A stretch of 44,473 bases of DNA, from contig JAFSKV010000007.1 in NCBI GenBank assembly GCA_017448795.1, positions 1 to 44,473 on the forward strand. Direction: 5' to 3'. Every line of letters begins with the position of its first letter. The stretch's first letter is position 1. Both the position numbers and the translations under genes were made by a program. Under the pieces are notes generated by a model, which searched no databases, had not been told where the DNA came from, and saw only the letters and a program-made list of their open reading frames with translations. Source of the stretch: Synergistaceae bacterium. Lineage in GTDB: Bacteria; Synergistota; Synergistia; Synergistales; Aminobacteriaceae. Positions 7,868-17,202 of the stretch are shown piece after piece.

Positions 7868-9056
7868 ATGCTATTCTCTTTGTCTCGCGGGCAATCATGA
7901 GCTCCTCGTTTGTCGGGACTACCATTACCCTGACTTTCGAGTCGTCCGCGCTAACCGTCGCTTCTTTTCCGCGAATGTTGTTCTTTGCCGGGTCAATCTT
8001 CACGCCCATAAATTCGAGCTTCTTGCAGACTCCCTCACGTGTTGACGCGCTGTTTTCGCCGATTCCTGCCGTGAACACAATGACATCAAGCCCGCCCATT
8101 GCGACAGTGTAAGCCCCGATGTACTTTGCGATTCCGTACTCCAGCATGTCGATTGCGAGCCTCGCCCGGTCGTTGCCCTTCTCTGCGGCGGCCTCAACAT
8201 CACGGAGATCACTGCTAACTCCCGAAATTCCGAGCAGTCCGCTCTTCTTGTTCATGAAGTTGTTCATCTCGTCGGCGGTGTACTTGGTGATGTTCTGGAC
8301 GAAAGGCACACACGCGGGATCCATGTCGCCTGTCCTTGTTCCCATGAGGACACCAGCAAGCGGCGTGAGTCCCATTGATGTATCTATGCACTTGCCGTTC
8401 TTGACCGCTGAGATTGAGCTTCCGTTGCCGAGGTGGCAGGTTATCATCTTGAGGCCTTCAAGGGGCTTGCCGAGAATCTCCGCTGTCCTGAGCGCAACAA
8501 AATGATGGCTCGTCCCGTGCGCACCGTAACGGCGGACTCTGTGCTTCTCGTAGAACTCCCAAGGAAGTCCGTACATGTACGCATAATCCGGCATTGTCTG
8601 GTGGAACGCCGTATCAAACACGACAACGTTCGGGAGCTTGGGCAGGGCGTGCTGTATTGCCTCGATTCCCATGATGTGGCCGGGATTGTGGAGAGGAGCA
8701 AGCGGGATGCAGATGCGCAGGCCTTCCATGACTTTGTCGTCAACAAGCACTGACTCCTTGTACAGGTCGCCTCCTGAGACTATGCGGTGTCCGGCGGCTG
8801 AGATTTCGTCAAGCGACTTCAGAACGCCATGATTCGCGTCAAGCAGTGCCTCAAGAACGAGCTTCATCGCGACCTTGTGATCCTTTATGGGAGTCTCGAC
8901 CTTGAAGGGGTCTGCGCCTGTCTTCCTGTGAACGAGGTTAGAGCCGTCAATGCCTATCCTGTCTACGAGGCCTTTTGCTGACACTGACTCGTCTTCCATG
9001 TCGAAAAGCTGATACTTGAGGGAGGAACTTCCGCAGTTGATTACGAGAATCTTCAT
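7860..9056 (-). CDS. ackA: Acetate kinase
   Basis: Converts acetyl phosphate and ADP to acetate and ATP, the final ATP-yielding step of acetate fermentation. The 398-aa length is standard. Motifs: LVINCGSSSLKYQLFD at the N-terminus, VFDTAFHQTMPDYAYMYGLP, RRYGAHGTSHHFVALR, HLGNGSSISAVKNGKCIDTS, GLTPLAGVLMGTRTGDMDP and FTAGIGENSASTREGVC. No pta gene is in the window. The ribosome site before the ATG at 9056 is weak. tRNA-Ser(CGA) ends 36 nt upstream on the same strand and I see no terminator between them, so ackA may be co-transcribed from the tRNA promoter. Confidence 0.98.
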   Translation of the reverse strand: MKILVINCGSSSLKYQLFDMEDESVSAKGLVDRIGIDGSNLVHRKTGADPFKVETPIKDHKVAMKLVLEALLDANHGVLKSLDEISAAGHRIVSGGDLYKESVLVDDKVMEGLRICIPLAPLHNPGHIMGIEAIQHALPKLPNVVVFDTAFHQTMPDYAYMYGLPWEFYEKHRVRRYGAHGTSHHFVALRTAEILGKPLEGLKMITCHLGNGSSISAVKNGKCIDTSMGLTPLAGVLMGTRTGDMDPACVPFVQNITKYTADEMNNFMNKKSGLLGISGVSSDLRDVEAAAEKGNDRARLAIDMLEYGIAKYIGAYTVAMGGLDVIVFTAGIGENSASTREGVCKKLEFMGVKIDPAKNNIRGKEATVSADDSKVRVMVVPTNEELMIARETKRIAFA

Positions 9057-9091
9057 GACGTTATGTGAATACCTGCCTTTGCATATATGAA

Positions 9092-9181
9092 TGGCGGAGA
9101 CGTAGAGATTCGAACTCTAGGAACGGCAAGCCGCTCAGTTGATTTCGAGTCAACCGCCTTCGACCACTCGGCCACGTCTCC
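9092..9181 (-). tRNA. tRNA-Ser (anticodon CGA)
   Basis: Read on the minus strand: acceptor stem GGAGACG pairs with CGTCTCC, followed by discriminator G and encoded CCA. The anticodon stem-loop GTTGA-CTCGAAA-TCAAC gives anticodon CGA (reads UCG). There is a long variable arm, as in class II serine tRNAs, and a T arm with GTTCGAATC. Length is 90 nt. Confidence 0.97.
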
Positions 9182-9224
9182 ACACAAAGTTTTGTGATGT
9201 GTATATGGATTTGATTGACGGGTT

Positions 9225-9254
9225 ATTATAACCGCGAATTTGCCGGTCTGTCAA
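9225..9254 (-). promoter_or_regulatory. Sigma-70-type promoter of tRNA-Ser(CGA)
   Basis: The minus strand has perfect consensus boxes, TTGACA (9254-9249) and TATAAT (9230-9225), with an 18-nt spacer, about 45 nt upstream of the mature tRNA 5' end. The -35 box starts just after the chemoreceptor stop codon. Confidence 0.85.
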
Positions 9255-9263
9255 TTTTTTCAC

Positions 9264-10931
9264 TCACTGGCTGAAACTCGCTACTGCCTCCGACAGGTCA
9301 TCAGCAAGCCCGTTCATCACCCCTGTATCATCAGCAACCTTCTTCACGTTCTCCGCAATATTCTCGATTGAGGCCGCAACTTCCTCATTCGTGGCAGAAG
9401 TCTCCTCTGAAGTTTCCGCAAGGCTGTTTATCGCCTCAAGTATTGTGTCCTTTATGGCACTGAGCTTTGTTGTTACTTCTGAGACCGAAGCGATCTCCTC
9501 AAGTGATGCCTTGATTTCCTCCTCAAGCTCCCGGAATTTCTCCTGCGCTGAGATGAGCTGCCTGTGTTCATTGTCGATTGTGCGCTTCATGTCAGCCGCC
9601 GCGTTGACGCACTCGTCAGAGAGAGCCTCGACTTCCGCCACAATGTCGCGTATCTGTTCCGCTGATTCGTCCGAGCGTTCGGCAAGTTTCTTGATTTCCC
9701 CCGCGACAACCCCGAAGCCTTTTCCCGCGTCTCCTGCTTTTGCCGCCTCAATGCTCGCGTTCAGTGAAAGAAGATTCGTCTGTGATGCTATGTCTGAGAT
9801 TATGTTCACAGCGTCGCTTATCTTCTCGATTGACGCGTCAGTCTCATGAATCTTTGCGGCTATCGTGCTGATTGACTCCGATGCTTTTACGGATGACTGC
9901 GCGGCCTCGTCTATGCTTTCACGCGCTGAGTTGTTGGCGGCGTTCATTGAGCGTGAATTTGCACCCAGCTTCTCGATATTCTGGACGGCCTGGACTGTAA
10001 CGGTGTCCATCTCCTCGATGTTGCGGCTGATTCCGTGAACGCTTCCGGCGATTGACACTGTGGACTCCGCGAGGGACTTCATGGCCTCGGCGATCTGTGA
10101 TGCAGATATTGAGGCTTCCCCGGCCATGCCTGCGGTTGACTTGACGGTGCTGGCAAGGGAGGTGGCGGAGTCGCGGACTTTCCCCACTGTCTCGTTGAGT
10201 ACCTCGCTGATTTTCTTGGCGGCTATGATGAGCTGTGATGTCTCGTATATCCCGCTGTCTGACTGTATGCTGACGCTGAGATTCACGTTGAGGAGGGTCT
10301 CTATTCTTCCGGCTACTTCTCTGAGCGGGTCGGCGACTTTCTTTGCGGCAATCATGGAGACCAGCGCGAAGAACAGCACCAATCCTCCGCCTATCGTGGC
10401 AATCATTAGGTAGATGCTTCTTTGCGCCGCCTGAATCTGTGTCGCCGGCTTGCCTGAAAACGCCATGCCGTAAATTTTCGTGGCGTACTGGATTGGCATG
10501 TAGTAGACGTGATAATCTATGCCGTTGATTTTGACGCTGTCGGAATAGTAATCGTTGCCCGCGCTGACTGCCCGCCACACCGCGTCGGAGGCCGGAGTCC
10601 CCTCAATCCTCTTGCCGTTAGCGTCCTTTATCGTGGTCATGAAGCGTATGTTGCCCTTGAAGAGAGTCAGGTCAACCCCTGTTGTCTTCATGGAGTCGAT
10701 ATAGTTCGTGTCATAGCGGATGAAGCCGTCGACAAGGTCATTGTTGTTGAGGATGTCGTACTCGTAGTATTCTTTGAGGGCTTTTGCGGCTACGATGAGT
10801 TCCTCCTTTGTGTTCTGCTTTAGGCTGCGTATCATGAGGCCTGATGCTGACACCGAGATTACCACGACGGCCAGAGTCAGCGGTATCAGCGCAAGCAGTA
10901 TCAGCATTGTCTTGAGGCTTACTTTCTTCAT
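9264..10931 (-). CDS. Methyl-accepting chemotaxis protein with periplasmic Cache-type sensor
   Basis: 555-aa transmembrane chemoreceptor. Order: membrane segment at about residues 9-30 ([20 protein letters not shown]), a periplasmic sensor of about 150 aa that looks like a single Cache domain ([29 protein letters not shown]), membrane segment at about 176-197 ([20 protein letters not shown]), HAMP ([18 protein letters not shown]), then the cytoplasmic coiled coil. The highly conserved hairpin tip is [20 protein letters not shown] near 388-407, followed by [20 protein letters not shown]. There is no C-terminal CheR-binding pentapeptide. The ligand is unknown. The ATG has AAGGAG 8-9 nt upstream. 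It follows metA by about 40 nt and may be read from the same transcript. Confidence 0.96.
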   Translation of the reverse strand: MKKVSLKTMLILLALIPLTLAVVVISVSASGLMIRSLKQNTKEELIVAAKALKEYYEYDILNNNDLVDGFIRYDTNYIDSMKTTGVDLTLFKGNIRFMTTIKDANGKRIEGTPASDAVWRAVSAGNDYYSDSVKINGIDYHVYYMPIQYATKIYGMAFSGKPATQIQAAQRSIYLMIATIGGGLVLFFALVSMIAAKKVADPLREVAGRIETLLNVNLSVSIQSDSGIYETSQLIIAAKKISEVLNETVGKVRDSATSLASTVKSTAGMAGEASISASQIAEAMKSLAESTVSIAGSVHGISRNIEEMDTVTVQAVQNIEKLGANSRSMNAANNSARESIDEAAQSSVKASESISTIAAKIHETDASIEKISDAVNIISDIASQTNLLSLNASIEAAKAGDAGKGFGVVAGEIKKLAERSDESAEQIRDIVAEVEALSDECVNAAADMKRTIDNEHRQLISAQEKFRELEEEIKASLEEIASVSEVTTKLSAIKDTILEAINSLAETSEETSATNEEVAASIENIAENVKKVADDTGVMNGLADDLSEAVASFSQ

Positions 10932-10972
10932 GTTCTCACACTCCTTGTAGTATATCGAGCCTGCTTAAGCCT

Positions 10973-11908
10973 TCATTTCCGCAGGTCAAGCTCAGAAATC
11001 TTCCGGGCATCGTACGGTGTCTGCTGGTACACAAAGTAATTCAGCCAGTTCGAATAAAGCAGGTTCGCGCTAGAACGCCACGTGCAGACAGGGGGCTTCG
11101 TGTCGTCGTCATTCGGGAAATAGTTGTAGGGGACGTGAATAGCCAGCCCCGCCCGCTTGTCCCGCCAGTATTCCAGCGCGAGAGTCTCCGGGTCATACTC
11201 GGAATGCCCGGTGATGAAGAGCTGCCTTCCCTCGTTGGTCGAAATCGCGTATACCCCCGCCTCGTAGCTCTCGGAAAGAATCTTCAGGGCCGGGATTCTC
11301 TTCACGTCTGAGCGCATGATAGTTGTGTGCCTTGAGTGGGGGACCATGAACGTGTCATCAGACCCACGGAACAGTATCGAGCCTTTGTGCGTGACACGGT
11401 GGCGGAATACCCCGAAGAGCTTGCGGGGAAGGTGAATCTTGGGGATGCCGTAATGATAGTACAGCCCCGCCTGAGCCCCCCAGCAGATATGGAAGGTGCT
11501 GTGAACGTGGGACTTGCTCCACTCCATTATGTCGCACAGTTCCGGCCAGTAGTCTACCTTCTCGAACGGAAGATGCTCGACAGGCGCGCCAGTTATGATC
11601 ATCCCGTCAAAATATTCATCCCTGTAGCTGTCGAAGTTCCTGTAGAACGCAAGCATATGCTCCTTGGGAGTGTTCCTGTGTTCCCGCCCGCTCATGGCCA
11701 TTAAGTCAACCTCAACCTGGAGCGGAGTGTTGCCGAGAAGCCGGGCTAGCTGGGTCTCAGTAACAATTTTCGTGGGCATGAGATTCAGGATGAGAATACG
11801 CAGGGGGCGTATGTCCTGTGTCATGGCGCGGCGCTGGGTCATGACGAAAATGTTTTCCCGCTCAAGTATTCCGGCGGCGGGAAGGTCTCCGGGTATCGTT
11901 ATGGGCAT
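10973..11908 (-). CDS. metA: Homoserine O-acyltransferase MetA (predicted acetyl-CoA specific)
   Basis: First committed step of methionine synthesis: acylates L-homoserine. The 311-aa length matches MetA. Catalytic residues fall at the standard numbers: Cys142 in [16 protein letters not shown], and His235 and Glu237 in [10 protein letters not shown]. Residue 111 is Glu ([16 protein letters not shown]). Published work on Bacillus MetA found Glu111 gives acetyl-CoA preference and Gly111 gives succinyl-CoA, so this one should be an O-acetyltransferase despite its usual name. It is the last gene of a four-gene run, starting 5 nt after the 469-aa unknown. No SAM riboswitch or other Met control element is visible directly upstream. 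Confidence 0.96.
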   Translation of the reverse strand: MPITIPGDLPAAGILERENIFVMTQRRAMTQDIRPLRILILNLMPTKIVTETQLARLLGNTPLQVEVDLMAMSGREHRNTPKEHMLAFYRNFDSYRDEYFDGMIITGAPVEHLPFEKVDYWPELCDIMEWSKSHVHSTFHICWGAQAGLYYHYGIPKIHLPRKLFGVFRHRVTHKGSILFRGSDDTFMVPHSRHTTIMRSDVKRIPALKILSESYEAGVYAISTNEGRQLFITGHSEYDPETLALEYWRDKRAGLAIHVPYNYFPNDDDTKPPVCTWRSSANLLYSNWLNYFVYQQTPYDARKISELDLRK

Positions 11909-11913
11909 GCCGC

Positions 11914-13323
11914 TTACTCGTCAGCTTTAGGCCGGAACATGTTGACGAAAACGTTGTGAGTCTCGCGCGGAAGTATCCTGTAGCCCCGCTTCTCTTTCGT
12001 CATCCACAGTGAATAGTCCTTGTAGAACGAGGCCGCCAGCGCAAGGAGTGATTTCTTCCTGTTCTCCTTGATTTGCTGCTCGTAGGGAGTCTTTATCTTC
12101 CTGTCCTCGTCAGAGTCCCACCTGAACGTTCCTAGTGCGTAACTGACAGACTTATCATTTCCGCCGACAGGGAAAGCCGGAATCAGTATCGTGTGATCCG
12201 ACCAGTCATAAGTTCCGAGTCCCTGACCGGGTACGAAAATCACGCGTGGGATTCCGTACATTCTGACTCTTGGTACGCTGAACATTTCGACATCCATCCC
12301 GGTAAACTCGCGGACAATGTCATAATCTTTCGCGTAATCGATGGGGGTTGCTCCGGGCTGTGCGAGGAGTGATGTATCACAGCGGGCATTCTTTGCCGGG
12401 ACTGTGAGATATTCGCGTTTCTTCACGAGGATGCTTCGGAGTTCTGCGCGCTTCATTGAGTCGGTCATCTGTGCGCAGGTGTCGGTGATTTTCTTGTTAC
12501 GGCGGGCAATTTTGACCTCGTCAATCTGTGAGTAGAGTATCTCCTTTGCGATAACCTTTGTCGCCTCGTGCATGGCCGTGAACTTTTCGGCGAGCGGAAT
12601 CGGCAGGGGTGAGGCTTCGTTCTTCTGTGCTGACGACACGAAAAGGAGTATTGCCTTCTCTGCGTCAATGTAGGCTTTGCGCTGCCGTGCGAGATTCTGG
12701 CGGGCAGCCTCGTCTCCCTCGCGGTATTCCGGGACTCTCATGTTTACCTTCATGGCCGGGATAAGAGCCTCGTCCATTGCCTGGAGTGCCTGCGGGATAT
12801 TCAGGTTAGAGGGGTACTTGGGGGCTATTGCGCGGATGAATGAGTCTCGTTTAGTCTGTGCTGACGTGAGGGCATCAGTGAGGGCGTTCAGGCGGTCAGC
12901 GAGGGACATTCCGATATTCGGGACGGGTGCTTCATTTCCGGTAACAGCCGCCCAAGTCTCAGCGATGTAATCCGAAAACGTCATGACCGGGAAAATGTCG
13001 CCTGCGCATTTCGTTGCCAGCCAAGATTTCACGTCAAAGTCCGGGTTAAGGTCAATGATTCCCGGAAGGCATCCCAGATCGATGAAGAGTCTTTCTTCCG
13101 TGTCGAACGTGAGAGCCGCGGGCATGGCCTGTGTCTGAGCGTCAACGATGGCGAAAAGAATCTCCCAGTATGACGAGGACATTTCCGCCCAGAGTTTTTG
13201 TGCCTGTATTTTGCTGTCTGTTGTGTTTTCCGCGAGAAGCTCAGAGTATTTCCGGGCTGACTCTGTGAGTTTTGCGACCGCGTCCTGGACTTCCGGGACG
13301 TTCTGCCGGCGTTTGAATGACAT
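11914..13323 (-). CDS. Unknown 469-aa cytosolic protein in the sirtuin-Sel1-metA operon
   Basis: I do not recognise this protein. There is no signal peptide or membrane segment. Residues 1-45 are helical and charged, the middle (about 150-300) is predicted alpha-helical, and the C-terminal 170 residues hold the most distinctive stretch: [20 protein letters not shown], then [20 protein letters not shown] near 355-395, followed by [21 protein letters not shown]. That part resembles a small alpha/beta or peptidase-like fold, but no HExxH or other catalytic signature is visible. The start has AGGAGG 10 nt upstream of the ATG. It lies 31 nt after the Sel1-repeat gene and 5 nt before metA. Its physical link to a membrane Sel1 scaffold and a sirtuin is the best clue to function. 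Confidence 0.8.
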   Translation of the reverse strand: MSFKRRQNVPEVQDAVAKLTESARKYSELLAENTTDSKIQAQKLWAEMSSSYWEILFAIVDAQTQAMPAALTFDTEERLFIDLGCLPGIIDLNPDFDVKSWLATKCAGDIFPVMTFSDYIAETWAAVTGNEAPVPNIGMSLADRLNALTDALTSAQTKRDSFIRAIAPKYPSNLNIPQALQAMDEALIPAMKVNMRVPEYREGDEAARQNLARQRKAYIDAEKAILLFVSSAQKNEASPLPIPLAEKFTAMHEATKVIAKEILYSQIDEVKIARRNKKITDTCAQMTDSMKRAELRSILVKKREYLTVPAKNARCDTSLLAQPGATPIDYAKDYDIVREFTGMDVEMFSVPRVRMYGIPRVIFVPGQGLGTYDWSDHTILIPAFPVGGNDKSVSYALGTFRWDSDEDRKIKTPYEQQIKENRKKSLLALAASFYKDYSLWMTKEKRGYRILPRETHNVFVNMFRPKADE

Positions 13324-13354
13324 TGTGATTTATTCCTCCTTAATTATGATGCGG

Positions 13355-15613
13355 TTACCATGTTTCGCCGAGTGCTTCAAGTGATTCCTGAGCGTCAGTG
13401 TTCCCCTGCCTCGCCGCGAGCTGGTAGAGCCTCACTGCCTCGTCTGTGTCCTGCTCCACGCCTTCGCCGTAAAGGTACATGTCTCCGAGCTTGTTCTGAG
13501 CCCTGGCGTGTCCCTGGTCAGCGGCTTTGCGGAACCATCTGGCCGCCTCCTCGTCATCCTGGCCTGTTCCCTTTCCGTCCTTGTACATAACCCCAAGGTT
13601 GTACTGGCCGTTAGAGTCTCCCTGCTCCGCTGAGAGACGGTACAGCCTCAAAGCCTCTGTGTAGTCTTGGGGGACACCCTGCCCGTTGTCATACATGATG
13701 CCCAGGTTGCACTGTCCTCTGTCGTATCCCTGCTCCGCGGATTTCTTGTACCAGTAGACAGCCTGCCCGTAATCCTGAGTGACTCCCCAGCCGTAGTAGT
13801 ACATAGTCCCCAGGTTGTTCTGTCCTCTCGCGTATTCCTGTTCAGCGGATTTCCTGTACCAGTACGCGGCCTCTGTGTAATCCTTCCGGGTTCCCTTGCC
13901 GCTTTCGTACATGTATCCCAGGTTGCACTGCCCTCTTGCAAGCCCCTGATCCGCCGATTTCCTGTACCAATAAACAGCCTGCGTGTAATCCTGGGTGACC
14001 CCGCGCCCGAACTCGTACATGAAGCCAAGGTTGCACTGCGCCGCGGCATGGCCCTGTTCCGCCGCTTTGCCATACCACTTGACGGCCTCCGTGTCATCCT
14101 GCGGGACCCCCTCTCCGTTTGAGTACATGTAACCCAGGCTGAATTGCGCCTCAGCATGTCCGTTTTCCGCCGCTCTTGTCAGCCACTTCACGGCAGCCTC
14201 ATAGTCCTGTTCCCTGTCTGTGCCGTAACGGTATTCGTTACCCAGCTTGTATTGAGACTCAGAGTCCCCGTTTTCAGCGCGGGTAAGAAGAGAGTCGTTT
14301 GTTGAAGGCGGAATTTGCGGAGCGTCTTCTTTCGGAGAATTGTGGATTACGGCAAGCAATGCAAGAATTGTGATGACGGTAACAGCGAGGAAGAACAGAA
14401 ATTTTCCCCCCCTGCCTTCTTTGTCGTCCGGGTAGTCGTCTTCTTCCTCGTCGTCGGGGTCGTCGTCCTCCGTCAAATCCTGCGTGTTTGTCTTTGGGGG
14501 CGTGTCGGCTTTTGGGGGAGTCTCAGGCAAAGGGGGCTTCTTGTCCGCGGGCAGAGCGTCTTTTCCCGGCTCGGCAACCGGCAAGGGCTGTGTGTCAACT
14601 GCGAACATCAAGGTGTTGTCTTCCTCGAAATGCGCAAGAAGCCTCCCGCTTATCTCAGTCTCAAACCCGAAATCTATGTTGCACATCACGCAGTCCTCGG
14701 CCTTTTCCCTCTGCCCTAGCGTGAAATACGCCATGGCCATGTAGATGTTGTTGGCCCAGTCGTCAATCTCTGAGTTCTCCCTTATCTCGGCGAGGCAGCC
14801 AAGTATCTCGCCCGCGCTTCCGGCCTTTATCCCTTCCCTGACGAGCGCGCCTATGCGGTACTTCAACGCTTCGGCCTTGTACGGGTCTTTCCTGAGAACA
14901 GGCCGCCACACCTCGCCGAATGTCCCGAAATATTCCGCCGCCCTGCTGTCATTCCCGGCATCATAGGCCGATCTCGCACGGTAGAACCAATAAGGCGCAT
15001 ACATCGCAAAATCTCCCTCAAGATATTTCATCATCCTATGACGCTTTGAGGGGTCTTGCTCGTTCATGGCCGCAGAAAATTTCACAAGGGCATTCTGAGT
15101 CAGCATGTATTTCCCGGGAACGTGGTACTGCCGGAGAAGAGTCCAAGATGAGCCGAGAAGTTTGCGCTGGAGAGAGTCATATTCGCCGAGTTCCTCACGC
15201 TTCAACGTCAGGCTGTCTTCACCGCTCTGAGGCCTGATCTGTTCGCTGAAATATTCCGACGCTGACGACACTGCAAGCTCCATCAGCCACCTCAATGGAT
15301 TCGCGCTGAAACTCTTAAGCACGTTGCCCCTGATGATTTCACGTATGCTTCTCTGCTTCCTGACGGAATACCCGCTCTCAACCTCAGCCCTTATTTCATC
15401 CCTCAGCCTTCCGCTCTGAATCACCCTCATAATCTCCTGATAAAGCTCCGTAAGTTCCGGGTCCGCGTTGATTTCGCTCATTCTAAGATTGTTGATGATG
15501 CTGTCATATTCGCGGTCAAGAATGAGCCTGTCGCCCGATGATGTTATACGGTGAAGAGAGACAACGGCCATGTTGAGGGCGGAAATTGTGAGCAGAGGGT
15601 CATAGTCAGGCAT
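13355..15613 (-). CDS. Membrane-anchored Sel1-repeat protein with large N-terminal domain
   Basis: About 752 aa. Residues 1-345 form an alpha-helical region of unknown family. Residues about 350-408 are a Pro/Asp/Glu-rich linker (PPKADTPPKTNTQ, DDDPDDEEEDDYPDDKEG). A single membrane segment follows (KFLFFLAVTVITILALLAVI), then eight Sel1-like repeats of 36 aa, recognisable by NLGxMYxxGxGVxQDYxxAVxWYRKSAEQG. Sel1 repeats are protein-binding solenoids. With a charged N-terminal side, the repeats are probably periplasmic and the N-terminal domain cytosolic, but topology is inferred. The ATG at 15613 is preferred over that at 15619 because GAGGGAG gives better spacing. The start overlaps the sirtuin stop, so the two are coupled. 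The repeats are similar at DNA level and could vary in number between strains. Confidence 0.9.
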   Translation of the reverse strand: MPDYDPLLTISALNMAVVSLHRITSSGDRLILDREYDSIINNLRMSEINADPELTELYQEIMRVIQSGRLRDEIRAEVESGYSVRKQRSIREIIRGNVLKSFSANPLRWLMELAVSSASEYFSEQIRPQSGEDSLTLKREELGEYDSLQRKLLGSSWTLLRQYHVPGKYMLTQNALVKFSAAMNEQDPSKRHRMMKYLEGDFAMYAPYWFYRARSAYDAGNDSRAAEYFGTFGEVWRPVLRKDPYKAEALKYRIGALVREGIKAGSAGEILGCLAEIRENSEIDDWANNIYMAMAYFTLGQREKAEDCVMCNIDFGFETEISGRLLAHFEEDNTLMFAVDTQPLPVAEPGKDALPADKKPPLPETPPKADTPPKTNTQDLTEDDDPDDEEEDDYPDDKEGRGGKFLFFLAVTVITILALLAVIHNSPKEDAPQIPPSTNDSLLTRAENGDSESQYKLGNEYRYGTDREQDYEAAVKWLTRAAENGHAEAQFSLGYMYSNGEGVPQDDTEAVKWYGKAAEQGHAAAQCNLGFMYEFGRGVTQDYTQAVYWYRKSADQGLARGQCNLGYMYESGKGTRKDYTEAAYWYRKSAEQEYARGQNNLGTMYYYGWGVTQDYGQAVYWYKKSAEQGYDRGQCNLGIMYDNGQGVPQDYTEALRLYRLSAEQGDSNGQYNLGVMYKDGKGTGQDDEEAARWFRKAADQGHARAQNKLGDMYLYGEGVEQDTDEAVRLYQLAARQGNTDAQESLEALGETW
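13390..14280 (-). repeat. 108-bp Sel1 coding repeats
   Basis: Eight successive 36-codon units (36 aa, 108 nt) in the Sel1-repeat gene. Several central copies keep long DNA stretches in common (for example around YWYRKSAEQ and CNLGxMY). They are likely to recombine. Confidence 0.75.
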
Positions 15614-16319
15614 TTGCATACTCCCTCAGAAGCTCATCCCTCATCTTCGCGACACCGGTAGAAGCAGGCTCACGTATCACCCTGAAATTCAGCCAGCCCG
15701 GAACATCAACCTCCGCCGGGTCAATCAGGTATGACTTAGTCCCGCCCCTCAAGTCATGAATGAGTCCTGCCGCAGGGTAAACCACAAGCGACGACCCAAT
15801 GACCGCGAAAATATCCGCGCTTCTGACGAGCCTAGCCGCCTCAGTGATAGCCGGGACCGCCTCGCCGAACCACACTATATGAGGCCTCATAGTCTCACCG
15901 TCAGCATTCTTCTCGCCGTACTCCATCGCCCTGTAGCCAATATCTACTATCTTAGACTCCCTGTCGTCGTTCACCGGGCGCGCCTTAGTGAGTTCCCCGT
16001 GAAGGTGGAGGATGTTATGACTTCCGGCTTTCTCGTGAAGGTTGTCGACATTCTGGGTGATTATTCTCACGTCAAAATATTCCTCAAGCTCGGCTAATAC
16101 CTTGTGGCCTTCATTGGGCTGTGCGTGTTCGAGCTGTCTGCGTAGGTCGTTGTAGAAGTCAGTCATGAGCTTGGGATTCCTGTACCAACCCTGAATGCTG
16201 GCGACATCCTCAACGCTGTACTGCTCCCATAATCCGCCGGAGTCCCGGAAAGTCCTGAAGCCGCTTTCTGCGCTTATGCCTGCTCCTGTGAGCGCGACAA
16301 GAATTTTTCTGCCTGACAT
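15606..16319 (-). CDS. cobB: SIR2-family NAD-dependent protein deacylase, zinc-less type
   Basis: 237-aa sirtuin using NAD+ to remove acyl groups from lysines. Motifs: ALTGAGISAESGFRTFRDSG near residues 9-28 (NAD site), TQNVDNLHEKAG near 88-99, the catalytic-His segment LHLHGEL, RPHIVWFGEAVP, and VIGSSLVVYPAAGL. The zinc module is absent: between HGEL and RPHIVWFGE there are no cysteines, where E. coli CobB has four. Zinc-less relatives are known to me from Bacteroidetes-type sequences. The Tyr-x-x-Arg acyl pocket pair of CobB/SIRT5 reads Y56-N-D-L59, with Arg shifted to 60, so desuccinylase activity is doubtful. It is the first gene of the sirtuin-Sel1-unknown-metA run. Confidence 0.93.
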   Translation of the reverse strand: MSGRKILVALTGAGISAESGFRTFRDSGGLWEQYSVEDVASIQGWYRNPKLMTDFYNDLRRQLEHAQPNEGHKVLAELEEYFDVRIITQNVDNLHEKAGSHNILHLHGELTKARPVNDDRESKIVDIGYRAMEYGEKNADGETMRPHIVWFGEAVPAITEAARLVRSADIFAVIGSSLVVYPAAGLIHDLRGGTKSYLIDPAEVDVPGWLNFRVIREPASTGVAKMRDELLREYANA

Positions 16320-16384
16320 GAAGTTTCTTCCCCCTGTATAATTATGTGGATTTCAGAATAATAGCACATACGGAGGAATTAACA

Positions 16385-16948
16385 TTGCGCATCAAGGAAA
16401 GTATGACGTTCCTGAAACGTTTTGCGTCTTCGCCCCGGAGAATAGGAAGTGTTGCGCCAAGCTCAAAGTTTCTGACTAGGGCGATGCTTGACCGTGTTGA
16501 CTGGGAGAATGCCCGGTACATTGCCGAACTTGGGGCGGGAACGGGGGTATTCACACGGGAAATTGTGAGACGTGCGCGGCCTGACGCGAAGATTCTTGTG
16601 TTCGAGATTGACCCGGCATTACAGAAGATGATACGTGATGAACACCCGGAGCATGAGGGGCTGACGCTTCACAGTGATGCGCAGGAGCTGTACAGGTACA
16701 TGAATGACAACGGGATAGAGCAGCTTGACTTTGTGATTTCGAGCCTGCCTTTCACGGTCTTGCCGCCGAAAGTTACGGTGAGGATATTGAATGCTGTGCT
16801 AAAGTGCCTGAAGCCTGACGGTCATTTTGTGGCCTACCAGTATTCCTCGCTGATGAAGCATGTCCTGAAGAAGAAATTTTCGCACATGAAGACTCGTTTT
16901 GTGGTGTTCAACGTGCCGCCTGCGTTTGTGTATGACTGCTGGAGGTAG
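16385..16948 (+). CDS. SAM-dependent methyltransferase, phospholipid N-methyltransferase-like (COG3963 type)
   Basis: 188-aa class I methyltransferase. The SAM-binding motif ELGAGTGVFTREIV lies near residues 47-60, followed by the acidic end of strand 2 (ILVFEIDPALQKM) and a motif IV-like FVISSLPFTVLPP. FLKRFASSPRRIGSVAPSSKFL before motif I is typical of small phospholipid/ornithine-lipid N-methyltransferases and their relatives. Substrate is uncertain; an rRNA adenine methylase-like role is the alternative. The TTG at 16385 is chosen because GGAGG lies 8 nt upstream. The open frame to an ATG at 16346 lacks a site. It is an isolated plus-strand gene divergent from the sirtuin operon, with tRNA-Ser(GGA) convergent 21 nt downstream. 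Confidence 0.85.
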   Translation: MRIKESMTFLKRFASSPRRIGSVAPSSKFLTRAMLDRVDWENARYIAELGAGTGVFTREIVRRARPDAKILVFEIDPALQKMIRDEHPEHEGLTLHSDAQELYRYMNDNGIEQLDFVISSLPFTVLPPKVTVRILNAVLKCLKPDGHFVAYQYSSLMKHVLKKKFSHMKTRFVVFNVPPAFVYDCWR

Positions 16949-16969
16949 GTTAGGTAAGGGGTAAAAAAA

Positions 16970-17057
16970 TGGCGGAAACGCAGAGATTCGAACTCTGGGA
17001 GGATTTCTCCTCTTACGCTCTCCAAGCGCACGCCTTCGACCGCTCGGCCACGTTTCC
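16970..17057 (-). tRNA. tRNA-Ser (anticodon GGA)
   Basis: Minus strand: acceptor GGAAACG pairs with CGTTTCC, discriminator G, encoded CCA. The anticodon loop TTGGAGA between TGCGC and GCGTA gives anticodon GGA. The long variable arm GAGGAGAAATCCTC is typical of serine tRNA. A -10 like TATAAT lies at 17072-17067, 10 nt upstream of the 5' end; the -35 is poor. Confidence 0.97.
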
Positions 17058-17066
17058 ACGCGGGAG

Positions 17067-17072
17067 ATTATA
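17067..17072 (-). promoter_or_regulatory. -10 box of tRNA-Ser(GGA)
   Basis: The minus strand reads TATAAT ten nt upstream of the mature tRNA. Upstream sequence has no convincing -35, so only the -10 is supported. Confidence 0.5.
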
Positions 17073-17148
17073 GCACAAAACCTTCCTCAAATCACAGGCA
17101 ATAACGGAGCTCAATCACAGCCGACAAAGACTAACCATCGTCATCCGC

Positions 17149-17184
17149 AAAAAAAAACTCCCCTAGCACACGGCCGGGGGAGTC
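17149..17184 (-). terminator. Rho-independent terminator of the binding-protein gene
   Basis: Minus strand: GACTCCCC and GGGGAGT pair across a 14-nt C/G-rich loop, followed by nine T. It lies 19 nt after the stop of the 17203-17979 gene. It is one of several related ACTCCCC...GGGGGAGT hairpins in the window. Confidence 0.85.
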
Positions 17185-17202
17185 TGTTATCTCTTGGGGA
17201 TT

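Noticed and set aside
13390-14280. Sel1 repeats or 87-bp repeats as a CRISPR array
   Set aside because: The repeats are coding, contiguous and in frame, without unique spacers. No cas genes are present.
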